Part shown: positions 1 through 12,705 of the stretch, piece by piece
Position numbering within the stretch: position 1 is the first letter of the stretch
How the letters are laid out: each line of letters begins with the position of its first letter
Source of the DNA: Luidia sarsii
Taxonomy: Eukaryota > Echinodermata > Asteroidea > Paxillosida > Luidiidae
Length of the DNA stretch: 64,000 nucleotides
Direction: 5' to 3'
Assembly (NCBI GenBank): GCA_949987565.1
Contig: OX465110.1
Location: forward strand, 6,418,309 to 6,482,308
The notes under the pieces: generated by a model
Seen by the model: the letters and a program-made list of their open reading frames with translations, nothing else
Told to the model about the DNA's origin: nothing
Databases searched by the model: none
Translations under genes and position numbers: made by a program

Positions 1-45
1 CCACGTCCTCCACGGTCACGACAAAGCGCTGGGTGTCCAGTTTGG
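1..45 (-). CDS. Cadherin-repeat protein, second coding exon (partial)
   Basis: The reverse strand has an acceptor (CTGAACAG) followed by an open segment reading KLDTQRFVVTVEDV. This is the typical end of a cadherin repeat (compare ..VTVxDVNDN). The previous coding exon at 9744-11034 ends with one base of a codon, and the first two bases here complete it (GCC, Ala). Joined, they read LDHEES...FEIEITNVDDAAKLDTQ, a continuous repeat with the LDxE-type calcium motif. The exon runs off the left edge of the window. Exon identity is inferred from splice phase and repeat logic. Confidence 0.8.
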
Positions 46-189
46 CTGTTCAGGGTGGGTTGAGGTAGGGAGGAAGGAAAGGGGAAAAAAAAAAAGACAC
101 AGACAACGATTTAGATGCATGTACATATTGAGGGGATGTTCCACAAAAAAATCTGGCAATGCTATTTGCATGGGACTTTACTGTACACA

Positions 190-495
190 GGGCTCGAAAT
201 ATCCAGTTAGGGCTCGAAATATTGAGTCTACCGGTAGTAATTTCAGCGTCGGTCTACTGCCGAGTGTAACTGCACTGGACCGGCTGTCTAGTGGTGGTTT
301 TTTTTCCTTGCACCATGACGAAAATGGCACTCAAATATAACTTTGACTTTGAGCTGTACAAGTAAAGTAAACATCATTTTCTCAGGGTATTCTGTTTACC
401 GGTACTGCGTGCAAGTTTCTTATTCATGGCACAGGTCTTGTAAAAATAGTTCAGGTCCAGTGAGAGTGTTAGCTGTTACTACTTACTAGACCTGA
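190..495 (+). repeat. Dispersed repeat, copy 1 (GGCTCGAAATAT family)
   Basis: The words GGCTCGAAAT, TCTAGTGG, CCTTGCACCATGA, GTACAAGTAAA, GGCACAGGTCTTGTAAAAATAG and AGGTCCAGTGAGAG occur here in order. They occur in reverse complement, in reverse order, at about 47345-47600 inside EDC4. This makes it an interspersed repeat present at least twice. I see no coding potential and cannot assign a class. Confidence 0.6.
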
Positions 496-499
496 ACCT

Positions 500-1140
500 T
501 TTTTTTCTGAAATTCGTGCCCTGGTACATGTATGTACATGTAAGCCACCAGTTGCCATCTCACCATGCTAGAAAAAACAAAGGGTTATCTGGCATACTGC
601 TGCTACACACATGTACCAATTTGAACAGTGAGCAGACCTCTACATTGGGAGCAGTATTTAAGATGGCCACTGGTACACAAATGTATCGTCAATGAGCTTG
701 GGGAATTTATGACAACTTCCATACATACTGGCAGGACATTAACTGTGGTGTGTGATCAGTAGTACATGTACATGTACATATTCTAAACAAAAAAACAGTA
801 TTTCTTTAGACAACTCTGTCACATTGTTGAATATACACTCTGAAATACATTGGCCTTCATCTTTGGTAAAAACACATGTTTTTACCCATAAGTTACACAC
901 CCTGTTAGTAAATTTACATACCGTTACATGTAGTCATGTACATGTACGTGTACAGTGTACTGTACATGTACGTGTACATATCATTAGCCTCTGTACTGGA
1001 GACATACTGTACATTGGCACAAATTTCTGTACAAATTTCATTGGCACGAATTTCTGTAACTGCAGCAACCTACATGTACATGTACCGGTACATGTACATG
1101 TACATGCACATATTATTTGGCAAGGTTTCAGAAGAACTTA
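500..1140. repeat. ACATGT/TGTACA palindromic microsatellite cluster 1
   Basis: Repeated TACATGTACATG and TGTACAGTGTAC words, densest at 935-985 and 1070-1115. The motif is its own reverse complement, so both strands give spurious Met-Tyr/Val-His open frames. Confidence 0.75.
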
Positions 1141-1679
1141 AGTTGGGATTAAAAACAATTGAGAGTCAAGTGACTAAAACCGGAAATGAGGTCTCATTTG
1201 CATGCCTATGAATATAGCGGCACTCAATTCTACATATGTACACTTATGAGAATATAATTTACAAATGTGGGTAAATTTGCACAGTGAAGAATTTTTTTAA
1301 ATCAGCATGTACATGTACATAACAACTTGGGTAGGTGCTACATGTAGATTGTCATCTACATGTATGTGTAAGTGCTCTTTTTGTTTGTACAGGTAACCAC
1401 ACCACTGACACCAGCACACAAACTTTAATTATGGGATTTTGTAAAATGAGTCATGGCATTGGTATGTGTTGTTCAGACAGGCCCCTCTCACTGTAAAGAC
1501 TCAACAATGTGGGGGCATGGGTTGCTGTGCCTGGTAACCGGGCCGCCGTGCATTACAGCACTGCACATTTGACGTGTACCGGGCAAAACCAAACATACAT
1601 GGCTGATAATGTATGCACAGTCCACTGCTCATTGTCATGGCGCATGTACAGAATGGGATGGTGTTTCAATAATGCCGCC

Positions 1680-1880
1680 CTATAAATAGATTGTACATGT
1701 ACAATAACATGTACAAGTACAATGTACATGTATAAATGTACATGTACATGTACAAATTGTACATGTGTATGTAAAGTACTGTACGTGTACGTATACATGT
1801 ACATGTTCATGTACAGTATGAGTGCAGTACAATGTACATGTACAGTACATGTACATGTACATGTATATGTTTCCCAGACT
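1680..1880. repeat. ACATGT/TGTACA palindromic microsatellite cluster 2
   Basis: About 200 bp made almost wholly of TACATGTACA words with short interruptions. It can fold into hairpins on either strand. Confidence 0.8.
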
Positions 1881-4800
1881 TTTAATCAATCACCAGGTAA
1901 TCAAGATTACTTGCTGCAGACTGCAGTACATGCACAATGTATGTCTCCTTACATGCGTCACACATGTACATACATGAATGTACAATCCACCAGATATTGA
2001 TTTTGCTCTGGCGTACTCTAATGCCTTGGCTCAGTAATTTGTCTCCATCATTCAATGGCTGAAAATTACATGGCTCGTGGATTTTTCTCTCTATCGAGTA
2101 TTGACTTTTCAGCTTACTGGCACAGCCCAGAGCATGTATGTACATATACTTATATACTGGTAGTGCATGTTCACATGTACTTTTGGTTCATGTTTTGAGT
2201 ATGCACTTTCAAGAGCACAATCAGAAATGAGTGGAACTCAGGTCATTTAGTTAGTGAGCACTGAGTTGTTTGCAAATTTTGTTGGGGGTATTTACTTCCT
2301 CCTAATTTTTGACACTCTTTGCCCTAATTAAACCCCTTATATTTGGGTATGCACAAAAGCATCTATAGTTCTGCCGCCCGTCTAAAATCGGAATGACGTG
2401 CAAGTTGATGCAACTCACTGAAAAAGGCAGGCCAACGCCTCATGTCAACAACAGCACTAAAGTACATGTGACCCTCAATGATGTGACATGTACATGTACA
2501 TGTACGTGTATGCAACTCACTGCAAGATGCTAACCAGTTTAAAAAAAAATGCCTCATATCGACAACAGCACTGCATGTTAAGCTAAGGCTGTTGTCGTGA
2601 AAAAAAAATTCTTGTCAACATGTCGTGAGAATTTTATGCCGATTGTCGACAAAAACCCTGATTTAGTCAAAAATCGGACGTCCACGATCTTTCCCGATCT
2701 CTGCATTGCACTGGTATCACGTACATGTACGCACGTGTATTAAATGCATGCGATGCAGCGACGTACACCAGCTACTGTACTACGACCGGTCATAAAAAAG
2801 GTGCACTATACAGTATTTTGCACTGTATACATGTACATTGTAATGGCAAAGATTTTCTTTGGTCGCGTCGCGATCCATTCCAACTTCCAACATATTTAGT
2901 AACTATTATTTTGCGGCGTGGGTAAGCAAAAATGAAACGCTCAACGCAAAAATTTAGGATTTTTTGTTCCCTTTTTATTCCCTTCTTTTCAGAGATTCTA
3001 TGGCCATTATGAGGTAGGCTAATGTATTTTGTTGTTTTTGTTGACAACAGAAAAACCTTGTTGACATGTCGGAATATTTCTTTGTCGACAACAATGTCGA
3101 CAAAGCCTTACTGCATGTATTGTAACTCATTGCAAAATGCAGGCAAGTTGAAGAAAAAAAACACCTCACATCGACAACAGCACTGCATGATACTCACTGC
3201 AAAATGCAGGTCACTTGAAAAAAACACAGGCTGGTTAGAATCTAAATTCGGCAGCCCAGCTGACCAGTTGAAAAAAAAACCTGCAGGTTGAAGTCTGTCA
3301 TGAATTTCTTTGCTCTGTAGTGAGTCTATACATATGTGCAATGTGCATTACCATGATTACCGCATACATACATTATGTACCAGTGGGTTGCTGTCCATTG
3401 ATCTGTGCTACATACAGTACGTGTACAGTGTACATGTACGTGTATGTCGTGTAATGTACAGTGTACAGTACACGTACATGTACTGTACATGTAGGTCATT
3501 TTGGAAGCTCCTTGGATGAATATTAAATATTAATTGCAATATTTTGTTTCAAGGCCCAATACAACATTGGGAAGATGGGAAAACATCGATGTGAACAGAT
3601 TTCCTTCTAATTTACACAGTTTGTCCCGGTACACATGTAGATGGTCATGTCTCATGAGATGAGATAGAATCCTCATGTTGAAATGTATTTCTCGAGAAAT
3701 CTTCACTCAAAGTCAAACATCGAGAAATAGTTTATTACTCGCGAGTACAGAACGGTACGAAATCCGTGACTTTTTTGTGTGTCAAGTTTCTACTTCTCAG
3801 ATTACTCACTGTTTGAGCTAAAACCTTGAGCAGGATTTCTTTTTTGGAATGTTTAATGGTTTTACACATAAACTGTGGCAATCTTTTTACCTTTACCGAT
3901 GTTGTATATGTTCATGTACATGGGCCTTTAAATCTATCTGCCTGTAATTCTCTACCTACATGTACATGTACAATAAGTCAGCGGGGTTTTTGTACATGTA
4001 TTGTACATGTACATGTGTATACATGTAGAATAGAGTCATTCCATTCCTGAAGTCCAAATTAACAGACAGTTATTTGCACAGGGCCTCATTGTGTACAGCC
4101 TGTCTGATATTTCAGTGAAAGACAAAACCTATTAGTCACACACTGATTCATGCGGTTCAGTGCTTTCCCTTTCTGCCCCCCACTCTGCAGTAATGCATAC
4201 AATACATGTACAATGGTCTAGTAAACCCATTCTATACTATACATACATGTACAGAACATGTACAATAGAGCCTTTTATAGCCAGGTGGTTTTTTTTCTCC
4301 GTCTGACTGACCTCAAGAAGAGAGGCAAATGAAATGACTACAGTGGATTATTTTCTGTGGCCACTGCATGTACATGTACATGTACTGTGCCTGTACTTAA
4401 ACAAATATCAAATGTTATCCAATTGGAATGCGCAAGTACTGTACATGTGCTCCAATTGTTAGTCGTCACAAAAGAAGTGCGGAGGTCAGTGTAATGAAAG
4501 GGGAAAAAAAAGCGAGGTAAAAAACTAAAAACACAATTAGTGTACATTTAGCATTGATAAGGCAAGATCGCAAATTGTGCTTTACTGTACAGTGTTTAAC
4601 ACATATTCGCCTTCAGACTGTGAATGTGTGCATGTGCGTATGAATTACATATGTACGAGTACAACATTGTTACGGCGCGCAAGACGTGGACATGTTTGGA
4701 CTGTGCCGGGTGTACATTGTAATTTGTATTTATTGGCATCTGCCAAAAGGTCACATGACGATTGAGCCAATGATTATAAGTTCCCGCCATGGATGACAGA

Positions 4801-4904
4801 CCCGATGACAAGTTCAAACACATGCAGTGCAGGACGCAATGTTCTATATTGAGCAGTTGCCTACCCACATGATGCCCAAAATTGACACACGATACCAATG
4901 CAAT

Positions 4905-5170
4905 GCTCTACATGTACATGTACTTGACACACATTATGAATGGTCCATACAGACTGTACAGTACGTGGAATGATGTACATTGTACAGTATACAGTGTACA
5001 TGTACAATGTACATGTATGTACTGTACATGTACATGTACATCGTACATAATTCATGTATAACATACATAATAAACTGCATCGGTACATGTACTGTACATA
5101 CCGGTACATGTATTGTACACAATGTACATGCACATCTATACATGTACATTACCGTGTACATGCTAGTGGT
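4905..5170. repeat. ACATGT/TGTACA palindromic microsatellite cluster 3
   Basis: Dense run of TGTACATGTACA and TGTACAGTATAC-type words. Reading frames through it (about 60-100 codons) consist of Met, Tyr, Cys, Thr, Val and His only and are not genes. Confidence 0.8.
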
Positions 5171-6239
5171 ACCAACGTAACCAACAATTGCATCTCAAAT
5201 TTACCCAACTCTCCCACTAGTCCCAGCATTAAAAATGAATGGAAGGTTCAGCCTGAACCACTTTACACAGACCCACCTTTTGTGGCCTTAATAATATGAT
5301 AATGCACTGGCCACATGCTTTCCAGATGCAGGGGGCCCCCTGCAACAGCCCGCATTGCACAGTGGGCGTCTTTAGACAACCCCATTTTCTGCCTTCTTAC
5401 TGTACCCCTATGCACAAGGTGGGACTACGGGTAATCAAAACCGCTGGGGGGTTCCTTGGGTGACAACCACAGGCAGGAAAAAGGCACTCTGTAATTGTAT
5501 GGAGCGAAACCGCTACAGTCAGGATTCGACCTCACAAGTTCCATGTACATGTACACGTACAGTAACTACTGTTAGGGTTGTGCCAGTTTTCAAATTTAGA
5601 TACACACTGTACTCGGTATATACTGTGAGGGAAAAAAACGCGGTTTCAGTATTCCGTGAACTAGAGCTGCCTGTGAGGGTATTATTTCCTTGGCCACGCC
5701 CACCACAATTAAAAGGGGGGTCAGACCTACAGATACATGTACCGGTAGTAACAATATGACACTGACAGCATAACAAGAAAAAAGTATATGAGCACAAGAA
5801 AAAAAACGCTGTTTTATTTTTTTCATTTGTGTCTCAGACGGGTTTTTTTTTTTCAGAAAGGCTTCCGTTCGCTTTTTTTTTTTTTTAACTTGTAAGTTAT
5901 CATTGGCAATTTTTGCCAATTCTTGGGTTTCTGCACTTACCGGTACTTGAAAGGCTATGAAATCATTAAAAGTTCACGGTTGATCCCCAAATTAATTTTC
6001 AACTTCAGATATGAATAAGCGATCACGTGTTTGAGCGCATGTGAACACCCACCTGCATGTGCAACTGTGCAATTGCATTATTAGTATAAAAAGTGATGAT
6101 GAATAAAATTCACATTTCACAGCATTAGGAATGAAATGATGCACTACATGTTTTGTAGTTTGTACATACTGCAGACTACAAAAAGGTTGCAGGTTAGAAA
6201 ACAACCTTACCCAAAAAAAACATGCATGTAAAATGTTGC

Positions 6240-6455
6240 TGCATGAATGTCTTTCAGAGGACATGTACAGTACACATACATGTACAGTGTACTGTACAAA
6301 TGTACATGTACGTACTACATGTACATGTACACTGTACATGTACAGTGTACACCCATGTACATGACATGTACATGTACACGTGTACAATTGTACATGTATA
6401 CATGTACATGTAGTACACAATGTACATGTACATGTACATGTACAACATAATCCAC
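6240..6455. repeat. ACATGT/TGTACA palindromic microsatellite cluster 4
   Basis: The longest and purest cluster of this motif. An ACCGGT/CCGGTA variant is scattered between the clusters. It sits in the cadherin intron. Confidence 0.8.
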
Positions 6456-7977
6456 AATCCTGCCAGGTTTTTTCTGTGCAGGAGCAGAAGCCTCTGAAAA
6501 GCCGTGACTGACATTTTTCAGGGTTGAAGAGCAATACAGGAGGTAATGAATTAAACTAATAATATCCAAGGGATTCCAAGGACTTCCTTGTCCTGATTGT
6601 ATTTAGTAGCTTCATGTACAATACATTGTACGGTACATTTATTTTATACACATTACACAGTAGGGTGGCTACTGGCTACTGGCTAGGGCAAAATCCACTG
6701 TCCAAATGATAGTGTTTGAATTGCGATTCAAAAACCAGTTGTTGTTTTTTGCTTGCGTTCATACAGGCCCCAAAAAATCTTGTCGCAAAAAAATTGCGAG
6801 CCGATTGTAGTTAGAACACAGCGGTTACACCATGGAGGTAACACAGTTACCAGGTTAACCATAAACTAACAGCCCTAATATACACTGTACAAGTACAAAC
6901 ACATGAATGATTGTATGTTACATTCGGCCATCCTGACAGAACAAAGATGCGGCTCTTCAATGCGGCATTCAGAATTTTTGTCTCCATTCCCTATGCAGAG
7001 TGCTTGCATTAATGCATACGTCATACACACAGTCACGCATACTGTAAATGTAACCGTACATGTAATGTACATTACCGATGCACAGATCTTTTCACAACCT
7101 AATATTGGCTGACATTTGGCCGTAGCCGCCGTATGTCTCCGGGACACGGTGCGAGCCACACATTAGAATTTCAGAATCGGCAGGACGCGAGTTTGTCCCC
7201 GTGGACACACTACTGTCCGGGTACGCCAGGATTATAAACACTTGACCGTGCAAATTCAGGCACGTCTATTTTCATTCAATTTGTGTGGGGGGGATTGTCT
7301 CTTTTCATTTGATTACGTCGCGTTACAATTTCAGCTGGGCGCACAAAACACATGCTCCCTTTCCTGGCCAATTTTCGTTGTGGTCGGTTGAAGACATTTC
7401 TAGGGAATCCAAACATGTCTCTGTCGTTCACTTGCTGTCCATATGATCAAAAATCTTTGGAAGCCAGTGAAATTTTGGCATTGTGCAGAGGAAAAATGTA
7501 AGCTTTGAAGGAAAACAGAGGCCATTTTTGGCCACAAGGACTTCACGCCTGTTCAGGTAATAAGCATACTTACATGATGGTAATAATATTGCAGTAACTT
7601 TGCATACGATGCCAGCCCCAACAAAACCCAACTGTATTGTACAGTGTTGATCGCAACAAAGACTAACACTCAAGTAACAGACAATTGTTAGGCCTTTTCT
7701 CTTGAGCCTTTTCTTTGGGGTCTTTCCCTTTAGGCCCTTTCATTTGGGCTTTTCTGTAGATTTTTTTGACTATCTTCATTGTGTAGCTGCCCCTGAAACA
7801 TTAACACCAGACTAGACAACCATGCTGACCCCAACAATCCTCAACACAGTTTTTTAGCACTGTGGGTACAATGCGGAACCCAACAGAGGAAAACAGGCCC
7901 CAAAATGTGTTGGCTTCTGTTGGAGTCAGCAGGGTTAGGGTTTTAAAGGACTGACTTTTCAGCCAGAAATTCTACCC

Positions 7978-8090
7978 TTGAGATAGGTCCTACTAGGATT
8001 GAGAGATTTGAGACTTCAGGGCCCTGCCCTGTAGATTTTTTGCATTTTGGTCATTTGACTAGTCAGTCAGCACTGCAGTTTGCCACAAGT
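7978..8090 (+). repeat. Decayed Penelope-tail fragment
   Basis: The order CTTGAGATAGGTCCTACTAGGATTG, then TTGAGACTTCAGG, then TAGTCAGTCAGCA..GTTTGCCACA matches, with many substitutions, the tail after the Penelope open frame near 39.05 kb and its better copies at 31.4 and 32.3 kb. Confidence 0.45.
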
Positions 8091-9743
8091 GTAATTGTTC
8101 AACTATTAAATTCTTTTATACCTAAACTTCCTTGACCCAAAGTTGATGGACATATTGATCTTCCTTTGGCAACTGTTCAGGCAATGTTTTTCAAAATGAC
8201 TACTCCGTCCACAGTCTGCGACAGGGGTTTATTCATGAAGACTACCAGTTTCATGGCCACTGGTGTGACTGGTCATTATTTTTTTTATTTTTTTTGGGAG
8301 GGGGGGGGGGTTAGAAGTTGGCCTTCAGTAGGCTAAAAATCCCCACAAGGATACACTTCAACTGTGAAAAGCAAATACCCGGTAGGCGTTAATCTGGCCC
8401 TTTCTTCCCGAGCACCAGACTAGACTGACTAATGTTACAAATATTCTGCAGCGCTACTGTAGTTCAATAGTGGTTAATCATGAACACAATGAAAAAAGAA
8501 CTGCCCACAATGAAGAAATGACTACATTTCCTGATCCTGAGTACCTATTCAATTTGTCCATAAGTGAATTTGAAACATGAACAACAAAAGTACAGGTGGA
8601 CGAATACACAATTTGGACTCACGGAAAATTGACAAATAAATTATTTCTAGCTCTAGAGAGTTTCAAAAAGTCACAGAATGTTTCAGTTTTGAGTTTTGTT
8701 TTCTCAGAGGGACGTAAATTCACATTTTATCAGACAGGTGTAAGGTTGTCAGTGCAAGTTACCAAATTAAGGGCGAAGTACAGTACAGTATAGGCTGCAC
8801 GCATGAGAAATCTGGACATCTGAAATGAAATAGGCTAACTCGATACGCCAGATGACCACAGATTGAATCTCAATACTGCCTGTCAATCCTAGGTCGGTTT
8901 GTTTGCACGCACCCATGCACACGTAACAACAATATCTCGGGTCAGGCTGTCTGAAAACAAAGTTTTGATTCTGCGAAGGCTTGCCCAGCCTGACATGAAA
9001 TTAACTACTGACTGCCAGCTGGCAAGAAACACAGGCAGCTCTGGTGGCACTAGAACCCGCAACTCCTACTTTCTGGTGCAGACTTCTGAACCACTTTCAA
9101 TTGGAATCCGTTTCTGTTAGCAAAAAATCTTCACTTACTGAAGCAGATAGGCGTATTCTTTGCTTATTATGGTTTTGGTATTTCAAGCGCCGAAGATCTT
9201 GGATTCCATGAAATAGATATACGCCAAATGCTGCCCTGCCATAAGCACAGCATTATGCTGTAACGGATTCCATGAAATTGGATCCTGGTTTACTTGGGGT
9301 CTTGTAGATTCAAATTGGTGGCCGAATGACAGTTGAAATTGTCTCAGGCCATCTTAAGACCATTGCTGACTGACTAGGCAGGCTAGTTCCTGAATTTTTT
9401 TGTTACAGCATGCCATTATGCCATTTTCGTCCAATTGATGGTTGTGCATGCGAGTGTTCAACAAAAAACGACGCTCTCTCGACCCTGAGAACAGCACTGA
9501 AAAGAACTCAAAGCCATAGAAACAACTACCTTTGTCTGAAATGAATGAAGTCCTTGTTTCTTAAGAATATTTGCACAGTGTGACGATTTTTGCCGTCTGT
9601 ATACAAATCAGAAGGACAAGCAGCCCACTGGATAATGCAGGATTAGCTTGCAGGCCAGGTTGAGTTAAAACTTGCTGGCTATTTAAAAAAAAAAGAGAAG
9701 GCCAAGCCCGGAAAATATTTCTAAAAAGTGACTCAATTCTCAC

Positions 9744-11034
9744 CGGCGTCGTCCACGTTGGTGATCTCGATCTCAAAGACTTGGGTGGCAGACTCCTCGT
9801 GATCCAGCTGGCCCGCAAGGCTGACCTCACCCGTCGTCTCGCCCACGGCAAAGAGGTGGTTGGCCGGCTCGGCCAGGGCAAAGCGATCGCTGGCGTTGAC
9901 GTTGTCCACCGTGTAGACGACGGTCCCCGCGGCCGTGTCTTCGGGGAGGGCGAAGGCGACCTCGTCCAGCGCCTCTCGCCGCTGTCGCAGCGGCTGGGGC
10001 TGGGGCTTCCTTTCGGCACCGGCTTGGGGCGGACCGAAGAGCATGTCGTCGCCGTACGGGACCTTGTTGGACGAGGCCGGGAGGACGGTGACAACGACCA
10101 GGGCCGGGGACGACTCACTGGACTGGGCACCGCCGTCCCGAGCCACGACTCGCACCTCGTAGTCCCCGGCCTGCAGCTTCGCAGCCGGGCTGATGGCACC
10201 AGTCTCCGCGTTGATCGTAAAATAGGGGCTGGGAGCGTCTAAGCGGTAGGTCACGCGCCCGCTCTCCCCTCTGTCCTCGTCCGTGGCGTGGACAGAACCG
10301 ACGGCGCGCCCGGCCGCGGTGTCTTCCTCGCGGACGCTGAAGACGAACGGGTCGAGAACGAAGGCCGGTGGGTGGGCACCCAGGACTGCTATCTTCACCG
10401 TGGTCTCGGCCAGCTCTCCGTTGACGACGGCCTCCAGGATCAGGCGGTAGGAGTCGGCGCTGGCCGCGTCCAGCGTGTCGATGGCAAAGACCTGGACGGT
10501 CTCGCCGCGCTCCGGCACCACCAGGTAGAAGCTCTGGCTGCCGGGCCCGTGCAGGCGGTAGGCGACGGGCATGCCCTCGGCGTACACCGGCACGGCGGCC
10601 CTCAGGTCATCCAGCCCAAGGACCCGCTCGCCGGGGTCGTTGCCCTCGGCCACGAAGCCCTCGTAGCGGCTGTCGGCAAAGTGGAGTCGGGAGCCCTGCC
10701 CGCTGTTGACGATCCTCAGGTGGATCGGCTCCGTCCACGAGTGGCTGTCCTTGACGTGCGTGACGCTGACCACCAGGCTGGACTCCAGCAGCTCCGTCAG
10801 CGGCCGCCTGGTGACCAGGGCGCCCTCGCCCGTCACTTTAAAGTACTTGCGGCTTTCCTCGTCCTGCTCGAAGCGCTGCCCCTGGTTCTGCAGCTCGGCA
10901 ATGACGGTGCCCGGCTTGGCGTCAAACTGGACGTTGATGTGGGGCAGGGCAAAACCGGCCGCCCAGCCCAGCAGGGAGACCAGTAAGAGTGTTCTGTGGA
11001 CCGTCCTGGCTGGCAGTTGAACAAACGCCGCCAT
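9744..11034 (-). CDS. Cadherin-repeat protein, first coding exon
   Basis: Encodes 430 codons plus one base, ending at donor GCCG|GTGAGA. The start at 11034 is chosen because its context (CCAACCATGG) is good and it begins a hydrophobic signal peptide ending near GWAAGFA; an upstream in-frame Met would bury that signal. Four cadherin-like repeats can be seen. The first two (about residues 25-215) are divergent. The third (about 220-320) has the acidic EEDTAAG start and ATDEDRGESGRV calcium motif. The fourth (about 355 onward) has LPEDTAAG and LDHEE and is completed by the exon at 1-45. An RQRR dibasic site (residues about 350-353, positions 9976-9987) between repeats 3 and 4 resembles the furin site after a cadherin prodomain. 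Expected role: calcium-dependent adhesion at the cell surface. The subfamily (classical type III, protocadherin or other) is not decidable, since transmembrane and cytoplasmic parts lie outside the window. The exon is GC-rich relative to its surroundings. Confidence 0.85.
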
Positions 11035-11394
11035 GGTTGGCCAGAGACTTATGTTAAAATCTTGAGTTTTTTTCTTCAACTTTCCAGAGCTCTCTGAGCT
11101 TGAGACACTTCACTTGAAAAAAAATTCCTGCAAAATGATCAAAGAAAAATAAAAGCACATTGGTTAGAAACTTAGTATGCAAACTGTGTGTACTTGACAG
11201 AAATTCTACTACCGGTAGATAGACAGATCGAAATCCCATGCCCAACTTTCACAAAAAATATAAGCAATTCCTAGCGTGATAGCCAGATAGTGTCATGAGC
11301 GTCACATTCAGCATTGTTATTTTTCATGATGGAAAGAAGTTGATAGGCAAAAATGTTACAAACAGCTTACACTTAAGTTAAACAAACTGCTTTC

Positions 11395-11465
11395 TGCCTT
11401 TGAGAAAGGTCCTGTTACTTAGCTAGGATTGAACTGTCATGCCCTCAGAAATTCTGATATTTGAA
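11395..11465 (+). repeat. Penelope-tail fragment with interrupted hairpin
   Basis: CTTTGAGAAAGGTCCTG is followed by extra bases and then GCTAGGATTGAACTGTCATG. This matches the Penelope tail except for an insertion in the GCT loop and base changes in the GAAACGTC box. Confidence 0.5.
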
Positions 11466-11867
11466 AGAAAGTTTAGGCTTTACTTCACTTAATTGAAAAT
11501 TCAGAATTTAGCGTAGTGCTAACTGCTATGCTGACTGTTTCTTAAAGCTATCAAATTTGGCAGAATTTCAGAATAACTGATACTGATAGTGATAGACTCT
11601 AAAAGTACTCATTCAACAGTTCAACTTTTTCTTGTATTTTTAGCAAAGGAAACGGGTTTGTTTATTTAAATTAATTCAAATTAGTCGATGCTGATTTTAG
11701 TGATTACTGTGTTGATTGATACATTCTTTCATTCCTTTACTTAAGTGGGGTTTGACTTTTGGACTTTTGTGACATCCTTGGGAAATATCAATCTTGTTAG
11801 TCTCAGCTTTAGAAATTAGAGAGTCGGGGGCGAACTACATAAGGCAAAACTAAGGCACCAAGAACTC

Positions 11868-11925
11868 TGCCTTTGACTTTGAGAAAGGTCCTGCTAGGAT
11901 CGAAACGTCAGGCACACTCAATTTT
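11868..11925 (+). repeat. Penelope-tail fragment
   Basis: Near-identical copy of the tail: TTTGAGAAAGGTCCTGCTAG, then GATCGAAACGTCAGGCAC. It is a short, isolated 3' end. Confidence 0.65.
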
Positions 11926-12554
11926 AAGATTTGCACCAAGAACTACTTCATTAACTACTTAATTTAACCATTTTGACATTTGTCTCAAAATCGTGTTCCG
12001 ATTGAACAAGCATGGAACAAGTAAGTAAAGTAGCAAGTTCGATAACAACTACGACTACGACAGTACGACTACGACTACGAGTACTGAGTAGGACGAGTTG
12101 CGGGGTCCGCAGTGAGTGCACGCAAGCTGCAGCAATTTCTAATGTCAAAAGCAATAATTCAGAGGAAGAGTAACCGACGCCGTGACCGAGGAATCGTCTT
12201 CAAGTCAACACGCTGCTTTAGAAGCAACAGCAGGCTTACCAATCGAACCTTTATCTACAGGAGTTGAACCAGTTCCCGGTGATGACTTGCGATCAGGGTG
12301 TCTCTGCAAATGCCATCAAAAAATGTCAGCGTAAATGGCCGATCGCGACCACAACAGTGACACATTCGACGCAGCGATCCTCCGTCAGCTATGACTGTTG
12401 CACGAAAAATGGCGTAACGGCTTCCGTCGTACGAACGTGACCCCCCCGGAAGTGGGCCGAACGGCGCACGGAAACAGGGGGTGGCGCTCGCATACCAGAA
12501 CAGCCGTCGCGGTATAGGTGTGTGCCCGTCCCTTGGCTGTCCATCATCGAAGCC

Positions 12555-12705
12555 AAGCCGTGACGTCACTATTTGCATGATAAAAAGGGCATTTTGGTGC
12601 GATGAAATTACAAAAGGGGTAACAATATCCAAACAATTCTCAGGGGGCGGAGCGTCACCGATAAGGCGTTCCAAATATGGGCGTTCATTAGCATACCGCC
12701 AATGA
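12555..12705. promoter_or_regulatory. Candidate promoter: CRE, octamer, CArG and CCAAT motifs
   Basis: Within 150 bp are a perfect CRE (TGACGTCA, 12561-12568), a perfect octamer (ATTTGCAT, 12571-12578, the reverse of ATGCAAAT), a CArG box (CCAAATATGG, 12671-12680), an octamer-like ATTAGCAT (12687-12694) and a CCAAT box (12699-12703). A TATA-like GATAAAAAGG is at 12579-12588. The flanks are richer in CG than surrounding DNA. It lies 1.5 kb upstream of the cadherin start codon, so it may be that gene's promoter with an untranslated first exon between. Motifs are seen directly; function is inferred. Confidence 0.45.

Larger units (their letters stand above)
46..9743 (-). other. Large intron of the cadherin gene, rich in ACATGT repeats
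   Basis: This 9.7 kb intron lies between two phase-matched cadherin exons (donor GCCG|GTGAGA at its right end, acceptor at its left end). I see no further convincing coding exon in it. The first 7 kb is filled with short runs of the self-complementary words ACATGT and TGTACA. A dispersed repeat at about 190-495 recurs inverted near 47.4 kb. Around 7978-8090 is a decayed copy of the Penelope-tail sequence found across the window. The stretch 8.1-9.7 kb shows nothing I can name. Confidence 0.7.

Noticed and set aside
10288..10986. 232-codon plus-strand frame
   Set aside because: Antisense shadow of the GC-rich cadherin exon, with no domain.
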